From Motacilla alba alba (Eukaryota; Chordata; Aves; Passeriformes; Motacillidae): 64,000 bases of DNA. The first letter of the stretch is position 1. Each line of letters starts with the position of its first letter. Shown here in pieces: positions 1 to 11,460 of the stretch. The notes below the pieces were generated by a model, which saw only the letters and a list, made by a program, of their open reading frames with translations, was not told where the DNA came from and searched no databases. The stretch is taken from positions 2,852,001-2,916,000 of the forward strand of contig NC_052021.1 in assembly GCF_015832195.1 (NCBI RefSeq), in the 5' to 3' direction. The position numbers were made by a program, and so were the translations under genes.

Positions 1-1090
1 TTTGCCTTTCTTGAGATTAGAACGGTTTCTGCAATTCCTCGAGATGTAAGCATGATGGTTAAAATCCCACTGTGCAAATGAAGGTTTTCCCCTTCTTTCC
101 CCCACTCCATGCTCCGTCTTCTCCCTTACTTTGGAGTCAACAGCGGAGACTGAGCTGCCTCTGTGCGCAGAGAGGGGAGACACCTTCCTCTGCAGGGAAT
201 GCTTTTCCAGCCGGGTTTTCCCTCTGGCAGCTCGAGCCTCGCCTCTTCCAGAGCAGACCACGCTGTGCCCCCGGGGCTTTGCCGCTGGGAGCACTGGGAG
301 AGATCCCGGGAGCACTGGGAGGGAACTGGGAGCACAGGGAATGCCAGGAGGGAACCGGGAGGGAGAGTGGGAGCAGCGGCAGTGAGCGAGAAGGAGCCCT
401 GGGAGTGATCTCAGGAGCCCTGGGAAGGAATCGTGCTCCCAGCTCCTGCCCAGTGCTCTCCCCATCCCTGCCGGGGCTTGCCAGGAAGAGGGATACTGGC
501 AGGGAACTGGGAGGGAGCTGCTCAGCACTCTGCAAGGTGCAGCAGCCCCAGGGGTGACCAGTGAGGAGGGGGAAGTGCCCCCAGTCCCTCCCCAGAGCCC
601 CCAAAAAGGGGGTTACGAGGAGAAAAGGGATTGAAATGGAGAGGGGAAAGCTTTTCTGTAATTGTGTTTGGACTGGGGAGGATCCCCATTTACCCGTGAT
701 TTGAAGGGTCTCAGTTGAAGGAAAGCAAACTTCTTCATCATTTCGGCTGCCTCCCTTGGTGGCACCTCCATTTTCCAAGCTTTTCATGTTCAAATGGAAG
801 GAGAAACCCTTTATGGTGTTGTTTGAATTGAGGGAAAGAGCCCCATTTTCATCATCTTCAGGTTCAAGCTGAGGGCAAACACCGCTGTGCCTGGTCTGAA
901 AGGGCTTCCCTTGAGAGGAACCTCTCGATGTGCCACTGTAAGAGTTCCACCGAGGGGGAGCCTCCATTTGAAGGGACCTTCACAGTTGAAAAAGATGTCT
1001 GAAAAACCCCAGAATGGTCTTCATTGAGGGAAATTGAAGAGGGAAACTGCATTTCCCCTCATTTTTGGAGGCTAAATTAGGGGGAAATCC
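1..1090 (+). repeat. Low-copy repeat segment, lectin-upstream type
   Basis: From about 131 to 1085 the sequence is close to 12937-13890 and, inverted, to 48480-49310. It contains short reiterations of gggag/ctgggag words around 290-440. Several frames are open on both strands, but they shift between the three copies and show no domain, so I do not call a gene. The first 130 bases show nothing recognisable. Confidence 0.7.
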
Positions 1091-2379
1091 CCTTCTGTGA
1101 GCATACCTGGGCTGTGTCTGATTGCCACAGAGCAGAAGCAGCCTTGCCCTCAGCAGCTCACAGCCCTGTCCCACAAGGATGTGCCACAAAAGGGGCGGCA
1201 AAGAGCACAGGAGCCTCAGCTCAGGAGAGGCTTTGGACAGAGCCCAGGGATCTCATCCTGGAGCTCTGAAACCACAGGAAACCATGAGCCAGCCCTGGGC
1301 CGAGGCCCAGCAGCCCTGCTGGAACAAGGGAAGGGACTCCAGGCTGAGCAGGCAGTGCAGGGAAGGGCTGCAGACAGCCTGTTCAAAGAGATGCACCTGC
1401 AGCTGGAGAGCAGAACAGACAGAGCCCACAGGGACACGTGTCTTGTAGACAGTCACACAAAGACACGCCAAAGATTGTGAAAAGCCAGTTATAAACAAGG
1501 CAATGACACCTTATGAACAATGCCTGTTATAAAAATCAGTGAATCCCCGTGATGGGAGCAATGGATCAGCAGGAACCGCCTCAGGAATTTGGGACAATAT
1601 TCTTGCAGCATTCATGTGTCCACAGCAGTGAAACTCTGAACAGCTCCAGTGGGTAACAGCATCCTGCAGAACAAGCAGCCACTGTCCTGTGTTAGCTGTG
1701 GGAGAGAAAACAGAAGAGATCCCAGTGACTGATCCTGTTGGGCAGTGCAGCTCTGACACCTGTGGGAGCTGGGAGAGGATCGAGGGCTCAGCAAACTGTG
1801 TCTGCTTCTGTCCAACAGCAGGTGTTTATCAGTGCTTCATCGCTGCTGCTTCAGTTGGACCTGTCTTATCCCTAGAAGAAAATAACTACACCTTGCAATG
1901 TAAACAGACATATTTAAACAAAATTAACTCAGGACTTCAAATTAATTGCAGTGTAATTCAATGTCACCTCAGTAGTATTAGAGGTATGCTTAAAGAACTT
2001 AAAGTTACATCTTTAATACTGAATAAAAGCTGACTAATAGAACTGGGCTAGAACACGAAATGGCTTAAAATGAAAAAGACTGAAACTTGACATTGTTCAA
2101 ACTCAGGAATACTCAAACCTGACAAAAATCCATCTTGACATAAATGACTTGTAACAAAATTAACTCAATCAAGTAATAAAACATAGTTTAGAATTTCTCA
2201 GATCTAGCTTTGCCTAATCTTACCGACACTAAAATCTTTTTCAAATAAAACAGAACCAAACTAACAATCAATAACCTTCAAAGTTCTGGGTACTACAAAA
2301 TGTCACTTAATCTGCTGCTATTAATACCAAAAGGCACTGGAAATGTGAACAAACCGTGGTTGAAATAACAGCAGGGAGG
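1091..2379. other. No gene recognised
   Basis: Moderately AT-rich from about 1850. Short open frames carry no recognisable domain, and I found no good splice-site framework. It may be old repeat sequence. Confidence 0.4.
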
Positions 2380-3190
2380 GATTTACTGGAGGGATTAGAA
2401 AAGTGTGACAAATACCTTGACCCAATGTAATTTAATATTGAGAAAAACCCGTGGTAGCTGCACATATCTGGAACCATAAATTTACTAAGACCTTTTAAAG
2501 TGCAATTGTACCAAAAGAAACAACAGTGCAGAATTTGGCAAACTGTCCAACAGTCCGGGAGCTTCTCGAGATTGTATTTAGTGCAATAGCATATGGGAAA
2601 CGTTATCAGCATTTCTGTTAAAGAAATTAGTTTGTGTTGTGCTGCACGTAACAATAATACACCGCATTTACCGCTTTGAATCTCTTCCGTAACAATTCTC
2701 AGAGAATTCAGGAAAAACTCAATATTAACTTTAGAAAAGCATTTCCACACGTTTTTACGGCATTCTAACACAGGGAGCGTGCGGTTTCAGTGAGCAGGGG
2801 CTGGCAGAGCCCTTCGGGCAGATGCCCCGGGGGGCAGGGAGGTGGCCCGGGGGCAGCCGGAGCCGCCGCGCCGGGCACAGCCGAGCCCCGGGAGCGGGGA
2901 GAGCGCCGGCGGCAGCGAGGGGCGGCTGCGAGCGGGGAAAGCCGAGCCCCGGGAGCGGGGAGAGCGCCGGCGGCAGCGAGGGGCGGCTGCGAGCGGGGAA
3001 AGCCGAGCTGCGAGCGGCCCGGGGCTCGGGATGGGCCGGGGGTTGCGGAAGATGGCCGCGCATGGCCCCGAGCCCCCCATGCGAGCCGCGCTTGCGAGCC
3101 GGGAGCGGCCGCGGTGCCGCCCGCTGATTGGTCAGGAAAGCAGCGCAGCACCAACCTCCGCTCCCGTCCGCTGTGTTTGAGGGATTCCCC
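2380..3190 (+). repeat. 5' part of lectin duplication unit 1
   Basis: The stretch aligns by eye with 17270-17850 upstream of lectin copy 2. The AT-rich part (2380-2760) is visibly diverged, while the GC-rich part from about 2765 is much closer. This places the 5' edge of the duplicated lectin unit near 2380 in unit 1 and 17270 in unit 2. Unit 1 carries an extra tandem repeat at 2880-3002. Confidence 0.65.
2880..3002 (+). repeat. Exact 61-bp tandem duplication
   Basis: The GC-rich stretch beginning gccgagccccgggagcgg is present twice in a row with a period of 61 bases and no difference that I can see. The equivalent place in unit 2 (about 17785-17830) has one copy, so this is a recent local duplication in unit 1. 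Confidence 0.9.
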
Positions 3191-3264
3191 TCAGAGTGGC
3201 AGCGACTGCGCCACGTTGCTCCCGCGGGGACAGCGGCGGCGGCGAGCGGCGCGTTGGTGTCATG

Positions 3265-3446
3265 CCCGTCTGGCGGCGGCACCCGGAGCCCGGCGAGGCG
3301 GCGGCGGAGCTCGGAGGCGGCTCCAGCCCAGGTGGGACCCGCGGTCGGCGCTGCCCCAGCTCGGGGCTCGCTGCGGGCGGAGGGGCCGCGGTGAGGGGCG
3401 GGGGGGTTCTGGCGAGTTCCTTGTGCCGGGTTTCCCCGTTCACTGG
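3265..3446 (+). promoter_or_regulatory. GC-rich dispersed element A (candidate 5' exon of lectin unit 1)
   Basis: One of six copies in the window (others near 14850, 18095, 37359, 39313 and 47400). CpG-rich, with a conserved core including cggcggcacccggagcc and a conserved GTGAGG that would serve as a splice donor after gggccgcg. Its position upstream of lectin copies 1, 2, 3 and 4 suggests a promoter plus non-coding first exon. Transcription is inferred, not seen. Confidence 0.5.
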
Positions 3447-4078
3447 TGAGGAAAACAGAATTTACTGCTTAGTGTTTTTGAAACTTTAATACTAATTATA
3501 ATGGTTGTAATAGTAATAGGATAAAAAAGGGATAATATTTCCAGCGCTGGGTGCTCCAGGCAAACAGCCAAAGAACACACCTGGGTATACAGACGGTGTT
3601 ATAGTTATACTGTTACATCCCTGAGGTTCATGTATATTCGCGTGTATTATGCATTATTCAAACATTCTTTCGAACTTTCTGGTTTTTAGAAACTCCTTTT
3701 TCTGACTTCTTCACACTCTTAACAGCATGACATCTGGGTATTACATCAATATATTTTATTTCTTCTGGTGCTTACATCCTGCTGTTCCACAACTTCTGGT
3801 AAGATTTTACTATGTGGTCCTTAATTATAACATGGTATTCTGTGATTGTTCCCTGGTGCCCTGGGATGCTCTGGTTTGTGTCACTGCTGTTGTATCTCTT
3901 GGACAGGTTGGTCAGTGAGTGGATGGATGGCTTTACACTGTTATTCAGGACACAAAAGTGTTTTTCACACCTGATGTTTTGCTCAGGTCTACAAGACTTT
4001 ACATTCATCACACCATTATTCCCATAAGTGATACATAGATATTATATTAATTGCACTACTGTTTCTATGAGCAATATC
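3447..4078 (-). mobile_element. Solo LTR, class I ERV family
   Basis: The reverse complement matches both LTRs of the provirus at 29482-37354, including the aagcagt-aattctgttt 3' end and the tgtgatgaa-gta block. No internal retroviral sequence is attached. The outer (U3) end is truncated where it meets lectin upstream sequence at about 4079. It lies between GC element A and lectin copy 1, the same interval that the provirus occupies in unit 3. Confidence 0.8.
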
Positions 4079-4180
4079 TGGGCAGCGGGGACAGCGCAGC
4101 CGGAGCTGCCACCGCCCTGCCGAGCCTCGGGCTCCCGCAGGGCCGGCAGCAGCACTGACCGCTCATCGTGTCCCTTGCAG

Positions 4181-5851
4181 GGTGCCACCAGCGCCGCTGT
4201 AAAGCTGCTCCCGAGGCCGAGCTCCGAAACGCTTTATCAGCACTCCTGAAATCTTGGGAGCAAGCTCCTGTTTGTTCCAGGCGGAAAAATGCCAGCTGTG
4301 ACTGGGAGGAAAGTGAATTCTGTTCCATTCATGGAGTTGGGAAGAAGCTCCTGCATATCCTGGATGGACCGGCAGCCGGGGTGGCAGCCGGGGTTCCACT
4401 CTTGCCTGAGGCACAAGAAGCCACTCGGCACAAGCAGGGGGATGCCCCTTGTGAGTGCGCAGTGAGTGAAGATGTGGAGAGTGGATTCTGCACCAGGGAT
4501 GGGAGAGTGAGGGAGCCCCTGGCTGCCCAGGGCACATCAGCAACCGGCAACAAACACAAAAGGGACCTCAGAAGATTCCTGGGTGAGTGCAGAGCCACCC
4601 CTGGGGCCTCTAGGGAGGGGCCAGTGTCCCCTCCCAAGGCCAGGGCTGGCAGGTGTGTGGCTGTTTCCCGAGGTGTGGACGAGGCCTGGTGCTCTGCTGG
4701 GGCCCATCAGTGGCTGGCAGCAAGAGCCCCAGCTGCCCCCAAGGCTGTGCAGCTCTCCTGCTGCAGCCTGTGCCCACAGCTGTGTCCCTGGCTGTGCCCA
4801 CAGCTGTGTCCCTGGCCGTGCCCAGGCTCTGGGCTCTCTGGCTGCCAGCTGAGCGAGGGCCACACTGGCTGAGGGCTCCCTGCTGTGCTCCCTGGGCAGG
4901 GGCTGAGCAGATTGCAGGGCCGGCTCTGCTTCTGGCAGCCAGCAGCTCTTTCCTGCTCCAGGTGAACGGCTCAGGCGCCATCCCGAGGGCACGGCGCTGC
5001 TGATCCTGCTGCTGCTGCTGCTGCTGCTGGCTCTGCTGGTGGCCTTGGCTGTGCTGGCAGGTAAGGCAGGGGCAGCAGCCTGGGCCCAGCCCCTCGGGGC
5101 AGAGCGGGCTCCCTGCTCCCTGCAGAGGGCAATGCTCAGACCTTCTCCTCTTGCCCCTGCAGCACCGCAGGCTCCAGTGACAGCTGCCACTCCACAGTGT
5201 GTTCTGGGCTGTCCCCCTGGCTGGGTTGGCTTCAACGGGGTCTGCTACTACTTCTCAAGGGATTACGGCACCTGGGAGCAGGGTCAGGAACGCTGCTCCG
5301 AGCTGAACGCCTCCCTGGCCATTGCCAAGGATGAGGGGGGCCATGGTGAGTGAGGGGCTGCGGGCGGTGCGGGCTGGCTGAGGGCAGCCTGGGGGTGCTC
5401 CTGGGCCGGGCTCGGGGCTCGTAGGGCTGGGGGTGCAGCCCCGGGCCGGGGCCTTGCAGGGAAGGAGCCCCGGCGTGCGGGGGCAGCCCCGGGCACGTGT
5501 CCCCCCGAGGGGCCGGGGCAGCTGCCACTCCTCTCTCCCGGGCAGGATTTGCTCTTCCGCCTCTGTGGGAACGGCGATTACTGGCTCGGGCTGCGCAGAC
5601 GGGGCCAGCGCCTGCACTGGGGGGACGGCAGCAGCTACAGCTCCCGGTGAGTGCCGGGGAGCCGGGCAGGGCCTGGCCGGACAGGGGCACAAGGTGTTCC
5701 CCTGGCAGCCAGCGCTGCCTCTGCTCCTCCCTGCAGGGTTCCTGTCTTTGGCGATGCCGAGTGCGTGTACCTGGCTGAGAATAAATTCAGGAGTGTGATG
5801 TGCTCAATTGAGCAGCCGTATGTCTGCAGCAAGGCCCAAGCTCCCCTGTGA
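4181..5851 (+). pseudogene. CLEC2-like C-type lectin copy 1 (broken)
   Basis: Exons by GT-AG boundaries and by comparison with the intact copies: 4181-4582, 4962-5060, 5163-5345, 5546-5646 and 5737-5851. The layout is cytoplasmic tail (long form as in copy 4), leucine-rich membrane span, then a three-exon lectin domain with the WLGL motif and most family cysteines. There are two breaks. The ATG used in copies 2, 3, 4 and 6 reads AAA here with no replacement in frame upstream. The lectin exon 5163-5345 has six Gs where the others have five, shifting the frame before its donor. An AATAAA at 6710-6715 could end the transcript. The last exon differs strongly from the other copies. A sequencing error could explain the extra G but hardly the start loss as well. 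Confidence 0.85.
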
Positions 5852-7450
5852 TGGGGGCTGCAGAAAGGACCTTCTCCACGCTGGGCAGTGCCAGCTTCCC
5901 CTCTCAGCGCAGCCCAGGGCTGTTCTTCCTCAGCTGCACCCTGTGCCTTGCACTGCCTCTCAGGGTCACCTCAGTGCCTGTCCATCCCCAGAGCCAGCGC
6001 TGGGCTGGGGCTGCAAAGGAAACGTCTCTGCAATCCATCCTGCCACCCATGCTGCCTGCAGGGAGTGCAGTGCCCTCATGACACAACCAGTGCAAATGGG
6101 AAATCCAAATCGCCCTGGCCTCTTGGAAATTATCACAAAGTGGCCTGAGTGTGACACTCTTGCACTTTTCTCGAAGAGGAAGAGGAGCAGCTGACACGTG
6201 CTGAGCAGCATTCCCACTACTGGCATCAGGCACCTGCCTGTGAAGAAGGCTCTGTCAGCTGCTGGCTCTGTCTTTCTCTCTCTCAGCTTTGGAGGAGGAC
6301 GGTCAGAGCGGCTCCTTGGGGCAGGGAATTAACTGTGGACTGCATTTGTGTTCTGTTTGGGGTTAATGCTCTGCTTGGTGGTGCTTGTTTGCTTTGTTTG
6401 TTTGCTTTTGTACGTACTTGAAAACAAGTTTTTTTGTATTCTCACATCTTTGCCTTAGAGCCCCTTAATTTCTGAATTATAATAACTGAGAGGCAAGGGC
6501 TTTACATTTTCCACTGCAAGGGAGGCTCCTGCTTTCCTTAGCAGATCCCTGTCTTTCCAAGGAAACAACCCCATCCCTCCATGCCACTGTGTTGCGAGGA
6601 GGGAGGGAAGTGGGGACAAAGTGAAGCCCAGGAAGGAGAGAAGAGTGTGGGGAACGTCTGTTTTTAGGATTTGGCAGCCTACTGCTTGCCTTGCTCTGGA
6701 TTGTTTGATAATAAATTCAGTCAGTTTCCCCAGTCCGCGCCTGTTGTGCCCAGGATGGGTGAGAGATCTCTGGCTGCCTTTCTGGAGAGCCCCGAGCCTT
6801 TGCTGCTGTGTTCTGTTGCCTGCCCCGGGGCAGCAGGAGAGGCACAGAGCGCTTCTGCTGGCCCCGGGCACCTGGCCCGGCCCAGCCCAAGAATCCCTGC
6901 CATCATTCCCTGCACCATTCCCGGCCCCACGGCGGCTCCGGCTCCGCGGGCAGGCGGCTCCAGGAGCTCCGAGTGGGCAAAATGGGAGCGAGGGAGAGGA
7001 GGCAGCTGCTGCCAGCGGGTGAAATGTCTTTGCTGCCGGCTGGCAGGGAGAGGAGCAGGGAGAAAGTGGTGCCAAGGAAAGGGCAGAGAAAGAGGGACAA
7101 GGCTGGAACGGTGGAAGGCAGCAGGGATGGCCATGGGGCAGGCGGGCATTTTGCTTTCCAGCTCTGTGGCAGGAAACCAGGAGCTGTCAAATCCCTGCAG
7201 GAAAAGAGGGCAGAAATAGCAGGTGGTGGAAATCGCCGACAATTGGGATTCATTTGATCTGCCTGACCTGCAAAGGACAACAGACTCTGAGCACTGCCAG
7301 CGTTGCGCTGCACCAAGTAACGGGTGAGGTGCTGCTGCAATAAAAGTGAGAGAATAAAATAAACATAATAAAAAGCTGCCCCACCTGCTCTCCTCCACCT
7401 GGTAACATTAAAAGAGCTGCCCCGAGGCACTGTCAGGTCTCAGTGCTGGA
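5852..7450 (+). repeat. Conserved 3' segment of lectin unit 1
   Basis: This stretch follows the lectin stop codon and recurs after copy 2 (20900-22880) and, inverted, beside copies 3 (26110-27590) and 6 (59690-61420). It includes an LTR-derived piece (about 6455-6580, related to the LTR in intron 4 of copy 4) and a block around 6760-7240. Open frames in that block recur in every copy but on both strands, and they carry no domain. Compared with units 2 and 3 it lacks a 340-bp GC-rich block. Confidence 0.7.
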
Positions 7451-7679
7451 TAAAAAATATCATGGGAAAGGCTGGGATATGTGAAGGGAATAAAATTCAG
7501 AGATTGGTATGAAATATTCTAAAAATGCTGCACCAGTAGTAAACACTGCCGTGGTGTGACAAAAACCAGCTGTATTAAGGGTCTGTGAGTCAGGCAGGAC
7601 CCGGTTAGTGCTTCTTCTGTCAGTGAGAAGCTCTCTGATTAAAAGAGGCTCTGGGAGGGCAGGAAACAAGGACAGGCAG

Positions 7680-8285
7680 TAGCCTTTTGAGGAGACTTAT
7701 TCAGAGAGTTCCTTGGGAAGCAGCCCTTGAAAACAAAGGAGTTCAGGAAAGGTGGGCACGCTGCAAAACATCTTGATCGTGAGATCTTGAGGACAGAGAA
7801 ACAAACAGACTCTCCTTGCGTGCTGAAAAATGAGGCAAACGTTCCAGCCTGGATGGGCAATGAGGTTTTGAAGGAACTAAGAAATAAAAGGAGGATGTAT
7901 CATTTTTGGAAAGGCGGTCAGGTCTCTCAGGAAGTATTTAAGGGGGGTATCAGGGTATGCAGGAAAAAAAAAAAGGGAGGCCAAAGCTCAGTTTGAACTT
8001 AAATTGGCAACTTTTGTAAAGGATAATAAAAAATGTTTTTATAACTATATTAATGGTAAAAGGAAGGGTAAGATGAGCTTTTGTTCTCTTTTGGGTCCAG
8101 GAGAGAACTCAGTAACTGCAGATGAGGAGAAGGCAGAGGTGCTCAATGCCTTCTTTGCCTCAGCCTTCAGTGGGAACACAGCTTGTCCTCAGGCCAAGTG
8201 TCCTCCTGGGCTGGTGGATGGTGTCAGGGAGCAGAATGGGCCCCCTGTGATCCAGGAGGAGGCAGTCAGAGAGGCGTTTTATTTA
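7680..8285 (+). mobile_element. CR1 LINE fragment
   Basis: The translated pieces match the ORF2 reverse-transcriptase linker seen in avian CR1 (YHFWKGGQ..QEVFK, then NSVTADEEKAEVLNAFFASA). Frames are interrupted and no complete ORF remains. It ends abruptly where class II ERV gag sequence begins. The same CR1 portion ends lectin units 2, 4 and 6. Confidence 0.85.
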
Positions 8286-8289
8286 TGAG

Positions 8290-10240
8290 GGCTGAAAGTA
8301 TTGTTATCATCATCATATGTGGCAGTTCAGTTACGGGCCACTGGAGCTGCTTCCCTTTTGGAACTTCCTCTTTCCTCTGGAAGTTCCCTCTGGTACTTCC
8401 TCTCTAAGTTTTCTGTTCATGCACCTGTTGGGCCAGAGCAGCAGTAGATTTCTATCCCATCTCCTCAGGTGTTTCCCACAATTGACCAGGAGGAACCACG
8501 GCTCAGCTCGTGGGGTGTACCTTCCCTCCCCATCTGGGGAACGTCTGCGTTGGGTACCAGAACCTCACATCTGTACTGCCAAGATTTAGAGAAAGTCTTC
8601 TTTAATCTTCTTGCTGCTTTTCTTGTGATTCTTCTCCATCTTGTCTTTTAATTTCTGCAGATGTGTTTCCATCCCTGCGATTCTGGCATGTGTTGGGCCA
8701 TGTGCAGCATCTGCATATGCTCGGAGCTTCTTTGCCATATTAAGCACAGTTTCTTTATTGTCATTTTGCTTCATTATTGCTAAAGCAGAAGCATATTTTT
8801 GTGGCTTAAGTCATATAAGTTTTCACCACATTATGGCAGTACATGGTATTAAGTCTGGATTTACAGTGTTTACGTTATTTGAGAAGACCATTTTTGCTAC
8901 TGCCATTTCCTTCAAGCGTTGAATTTTTTGTTCTGTGGTCTTTTACTGAGTTTGCTGCATGTAGAGATGGTCTGCACACAGGTATCTTTGTGCTACGCTT
9001 CCCAGCACCCGTGCCAGAGGTTGTGAGGGTTGGCCTCCCTCATCATTCTTTGGTTGATGATAGGATCATGTGACAGGGGTTTCAAATGTTTCGCTTCACT
9101 GTTGTCTAAAACTGTAGCCTCGCCTGCAGCATCCCAAAGACGGACTAACAGCTAATTATGGATTCATCAGGTCTTCCAGCGTAATCCTTTCTTAGGCCAT
9201 GAAGGTTTTTTAGGGAATAGGACTCAATAGTGGCTTCTGATGTTGTGTCAGTTGCCTTAACTTTGGCTTTTGTATCAGTAATTGCTGTTGAGGGTCCTTC
9301 CCCAGATCATCATCGTCGGTCGCTGGCCGATTGGTTTTTCTTGCGTGCTTCTTTCCTGCAGCAACTGCCAGTGGCTTAGGCTCACTGTGTGGTTTAGCTA
9401 CAGCCTGAGTGGCTGGGGTAGCTGCTGATTTATCTCCCTGCCAGGGCCCAGCTTACTGCAGTGAGCTTTTTCACTTTAGAGTCATCATGGCACTTCTCTT
9501 TCAAGTATTTCCCCACCTCAGCTGGGTTCTGAATTTGTTCACAGGGAAAGTCCCAGTCTATAGGGTCAGAGAATTCCTTCCGGGTTTGGCCCATATTTTC
9601 TCATTCTCCACACCACTCAGGATTTTCCATGCCTGGGTCTAATTCTGGGTCAGGGGTCTCATCAGCCCGTCTGGACATCTCAGCCCTCATTCTAGAGAAG
9701 CTGCAGACCCTACAGAGGAAGCTTACCAGATTAAATACCAGAAAGATTGTCTCTTTAACATTCAGGGGAAACTGAACCTTCTCAAGAAGTGACATACCAG
9801 ATTCAAAGGAGAAGAAGGAAAGGAAAGGCTGGAAAGCCTCATTCCTTGCTCCTCTAACAAACTGGGTGCAAGTACTAATCAATTCCCAAAACATACTACT
9901 GGAACTGGAACGCAGGGCAGGACGAAGAAACCACAAACCATACACATCATGAACAGACCCCAGTATCTTTGTAAGCACCCCACAAATCATTATCACCAAG
10001 GTCAGCACAATGGCTATTCCAATTCCTGCCTCTCTACTGTAAAAATACGTGTTAGGGACAAGAATCCTAGTGACCAGAAAGGTATTAAAACCTCAAAAAG
10101 GTCTAGAGACCAGAACCACACGAAGGCCTCCACCCCAAGACACATTACGAATCCGAGCAACATGGCTACTGACTGCTTTAACCCACTACAGAGCAAGCAC
10201 AACCAGCATGCAATCAATAAAGGCTTTTTCCACTTTCTTG
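8290..10240 (-). pseudogene. Class II (ERVK-like) leader and gag remnant
   Basis: Read on the - strand from the primer site at 10259 downwards. It holds the N-terminal gag region typical of passerine ERVK elements, including a piece around 9640-9700 rich in arginine and acidic residues and a capsid-like stretch around 9100-9190 with RLWD. Several stops and frameshifts interrupt it (for example near 9560 and 9200). It is cut at 8290 where a CR1 fragment abuts. There is no protease, pol or env, so it cannot make a functional particle. Confidence 0.65.
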
Positions 10241-10241
10241 G

Positions 10242-10259
10242 GCTACACATTGGGCACCA
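10242..10259 (-). other. Primer binding site, tRNA-Lys type, decayed
   Basis: On the - strand, 12 bases after the LTR end, the 18 bases begin TGGTGCCCAATGTG. This agrees at 14 of 18 positions with the tRNA-Lys(1,2) primer site of betaretroviruses. Two of the four differences are C to T at CpG, as expected from methylation decay. Confidence 0.6.
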
Positions 10260-10271
10260 CTAAAATGCATT

Positions 10272-10960
10272 TGTCCTGGTTCAGGGCAAATTTGGGAGAG
10301 ACCCCCCAAAGGGGCTTTTCTAGGAAAGCAGATTCAATTGGCTCTTTCTCCTAACTGGTTCCAGAGAAAATACCTCCTTGGAGAAAAGTGGGAAAAACCC
10401 AGTTTATTAAACAATAAAATCTAAACAATATTAAACAATAAAACCCCTTGGTGCTCCAAAAGAGATGACAAACTCGGGAAGCCCCCTCCCCGGGCTGCGG
10501 CGCAGCTCACTCAGTCTCCCATCAGTCCCTTATCTCTTATCAGTCTCTTATCAGTCCCTGCAGTGCTGGAAATGCCGCGGCCCAGGCCCGGCCCGGTGGC
10601 CACAGCTGTGAGCAGCCGGTGCTCTGCTGGGTGTTCAGCCCAGAGCAGGTTTAAACAGCTCCAAAGAAAAGGAAAACAAACCCACAGTCCAGGGAACTGC
10701 TTTGCCTCAGCTAGCTAAAACTAACTAAAACAAAGGAGAGCTCTGTCCTGCTGTCTGTCCATCTGCAGACAGCACACTCCGGGAGCAGGGATGTGGAGGA
10801 GTGAGAGCAGTGTCTGAAAACAAACTGTGAGCTTCTTCTCTCCCCCCTTCACTCTTGGAACAAGTCTTAAAGATGCAAAACTTATTATTTAGCATAAACT
10901 TATTATTTAGCATAAACAAGATAACTGGGGATAAAAGCATTATACAGTTAATGCAGGACA
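10272..10960 (-). mobile_element. 5' LTR of class II ERV
   Basis: Bounded by perfect 7-bp inverted ends (TGTCCTG at 10272 and CAGGACA ending at 10960). On the - strand it carries an AATAAA-type signal near 10410-10440, close to its 3' end. It contains reiterated cagtcycttatc words around 10515-10555 and an exact 18-bp tandem duplication at 10879-10914. The right side abuts a CR1 fragment that it probably inserted into. Confidence 0.75.
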
Positions 10961-11460
10961 AAAGTTGTCACTTTAAGTTCAAACATAGCTTTGGCCTCCC
11001 TAATTTCTTTCCTACATACCGCAGAAAGCCCCTTAAATACTTTCTGAGACCTGACCCTCCTTCCAAAGATGACACATCCTCCTTTTGTTCCTACGCTCCT
11101 TCCAAGCCTCGTTGCCCACCCAGGCTGGACGTTTGCCTCGTCAACTCATCTTTGGGCACACAGGGACAGTCTGTTCCAGTGCCCTCAAGGTCTCTGTTTT
11201 GCAGCGTGCCCACCTTTCCTGAACTCCTTTGTTTTCAAGGGCTGCTTCCCAGGGAACTTTCTCAATAAGTCACCTAAATAGGCCAAAGTCTGCCCACCAG
11301 GAATCTAATGTAAAAATTTTATTGATGCTCCTCCTGATATCAGCAAATATTGAGAACAGTGTAATTTCACGATCACCGTGCCGCAGGAGGCCTCTAACCA
11401 GCACATCTCCCACCAGCCCATCTCCATTTACAAACAGTAACAAATAAAGCTCCATCCCTG
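10961..11460 (-). mobile_element. CR1 LINE fragment
   Basis: Reverse complement of the same CR1 ORF2 portion seen at 7680-8285 and 37785-38390, including the block around ttatttagg-tgact and the tail near 11300-11450. It is interrupted on its left by the class II LTR. Confidence 0.75.
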
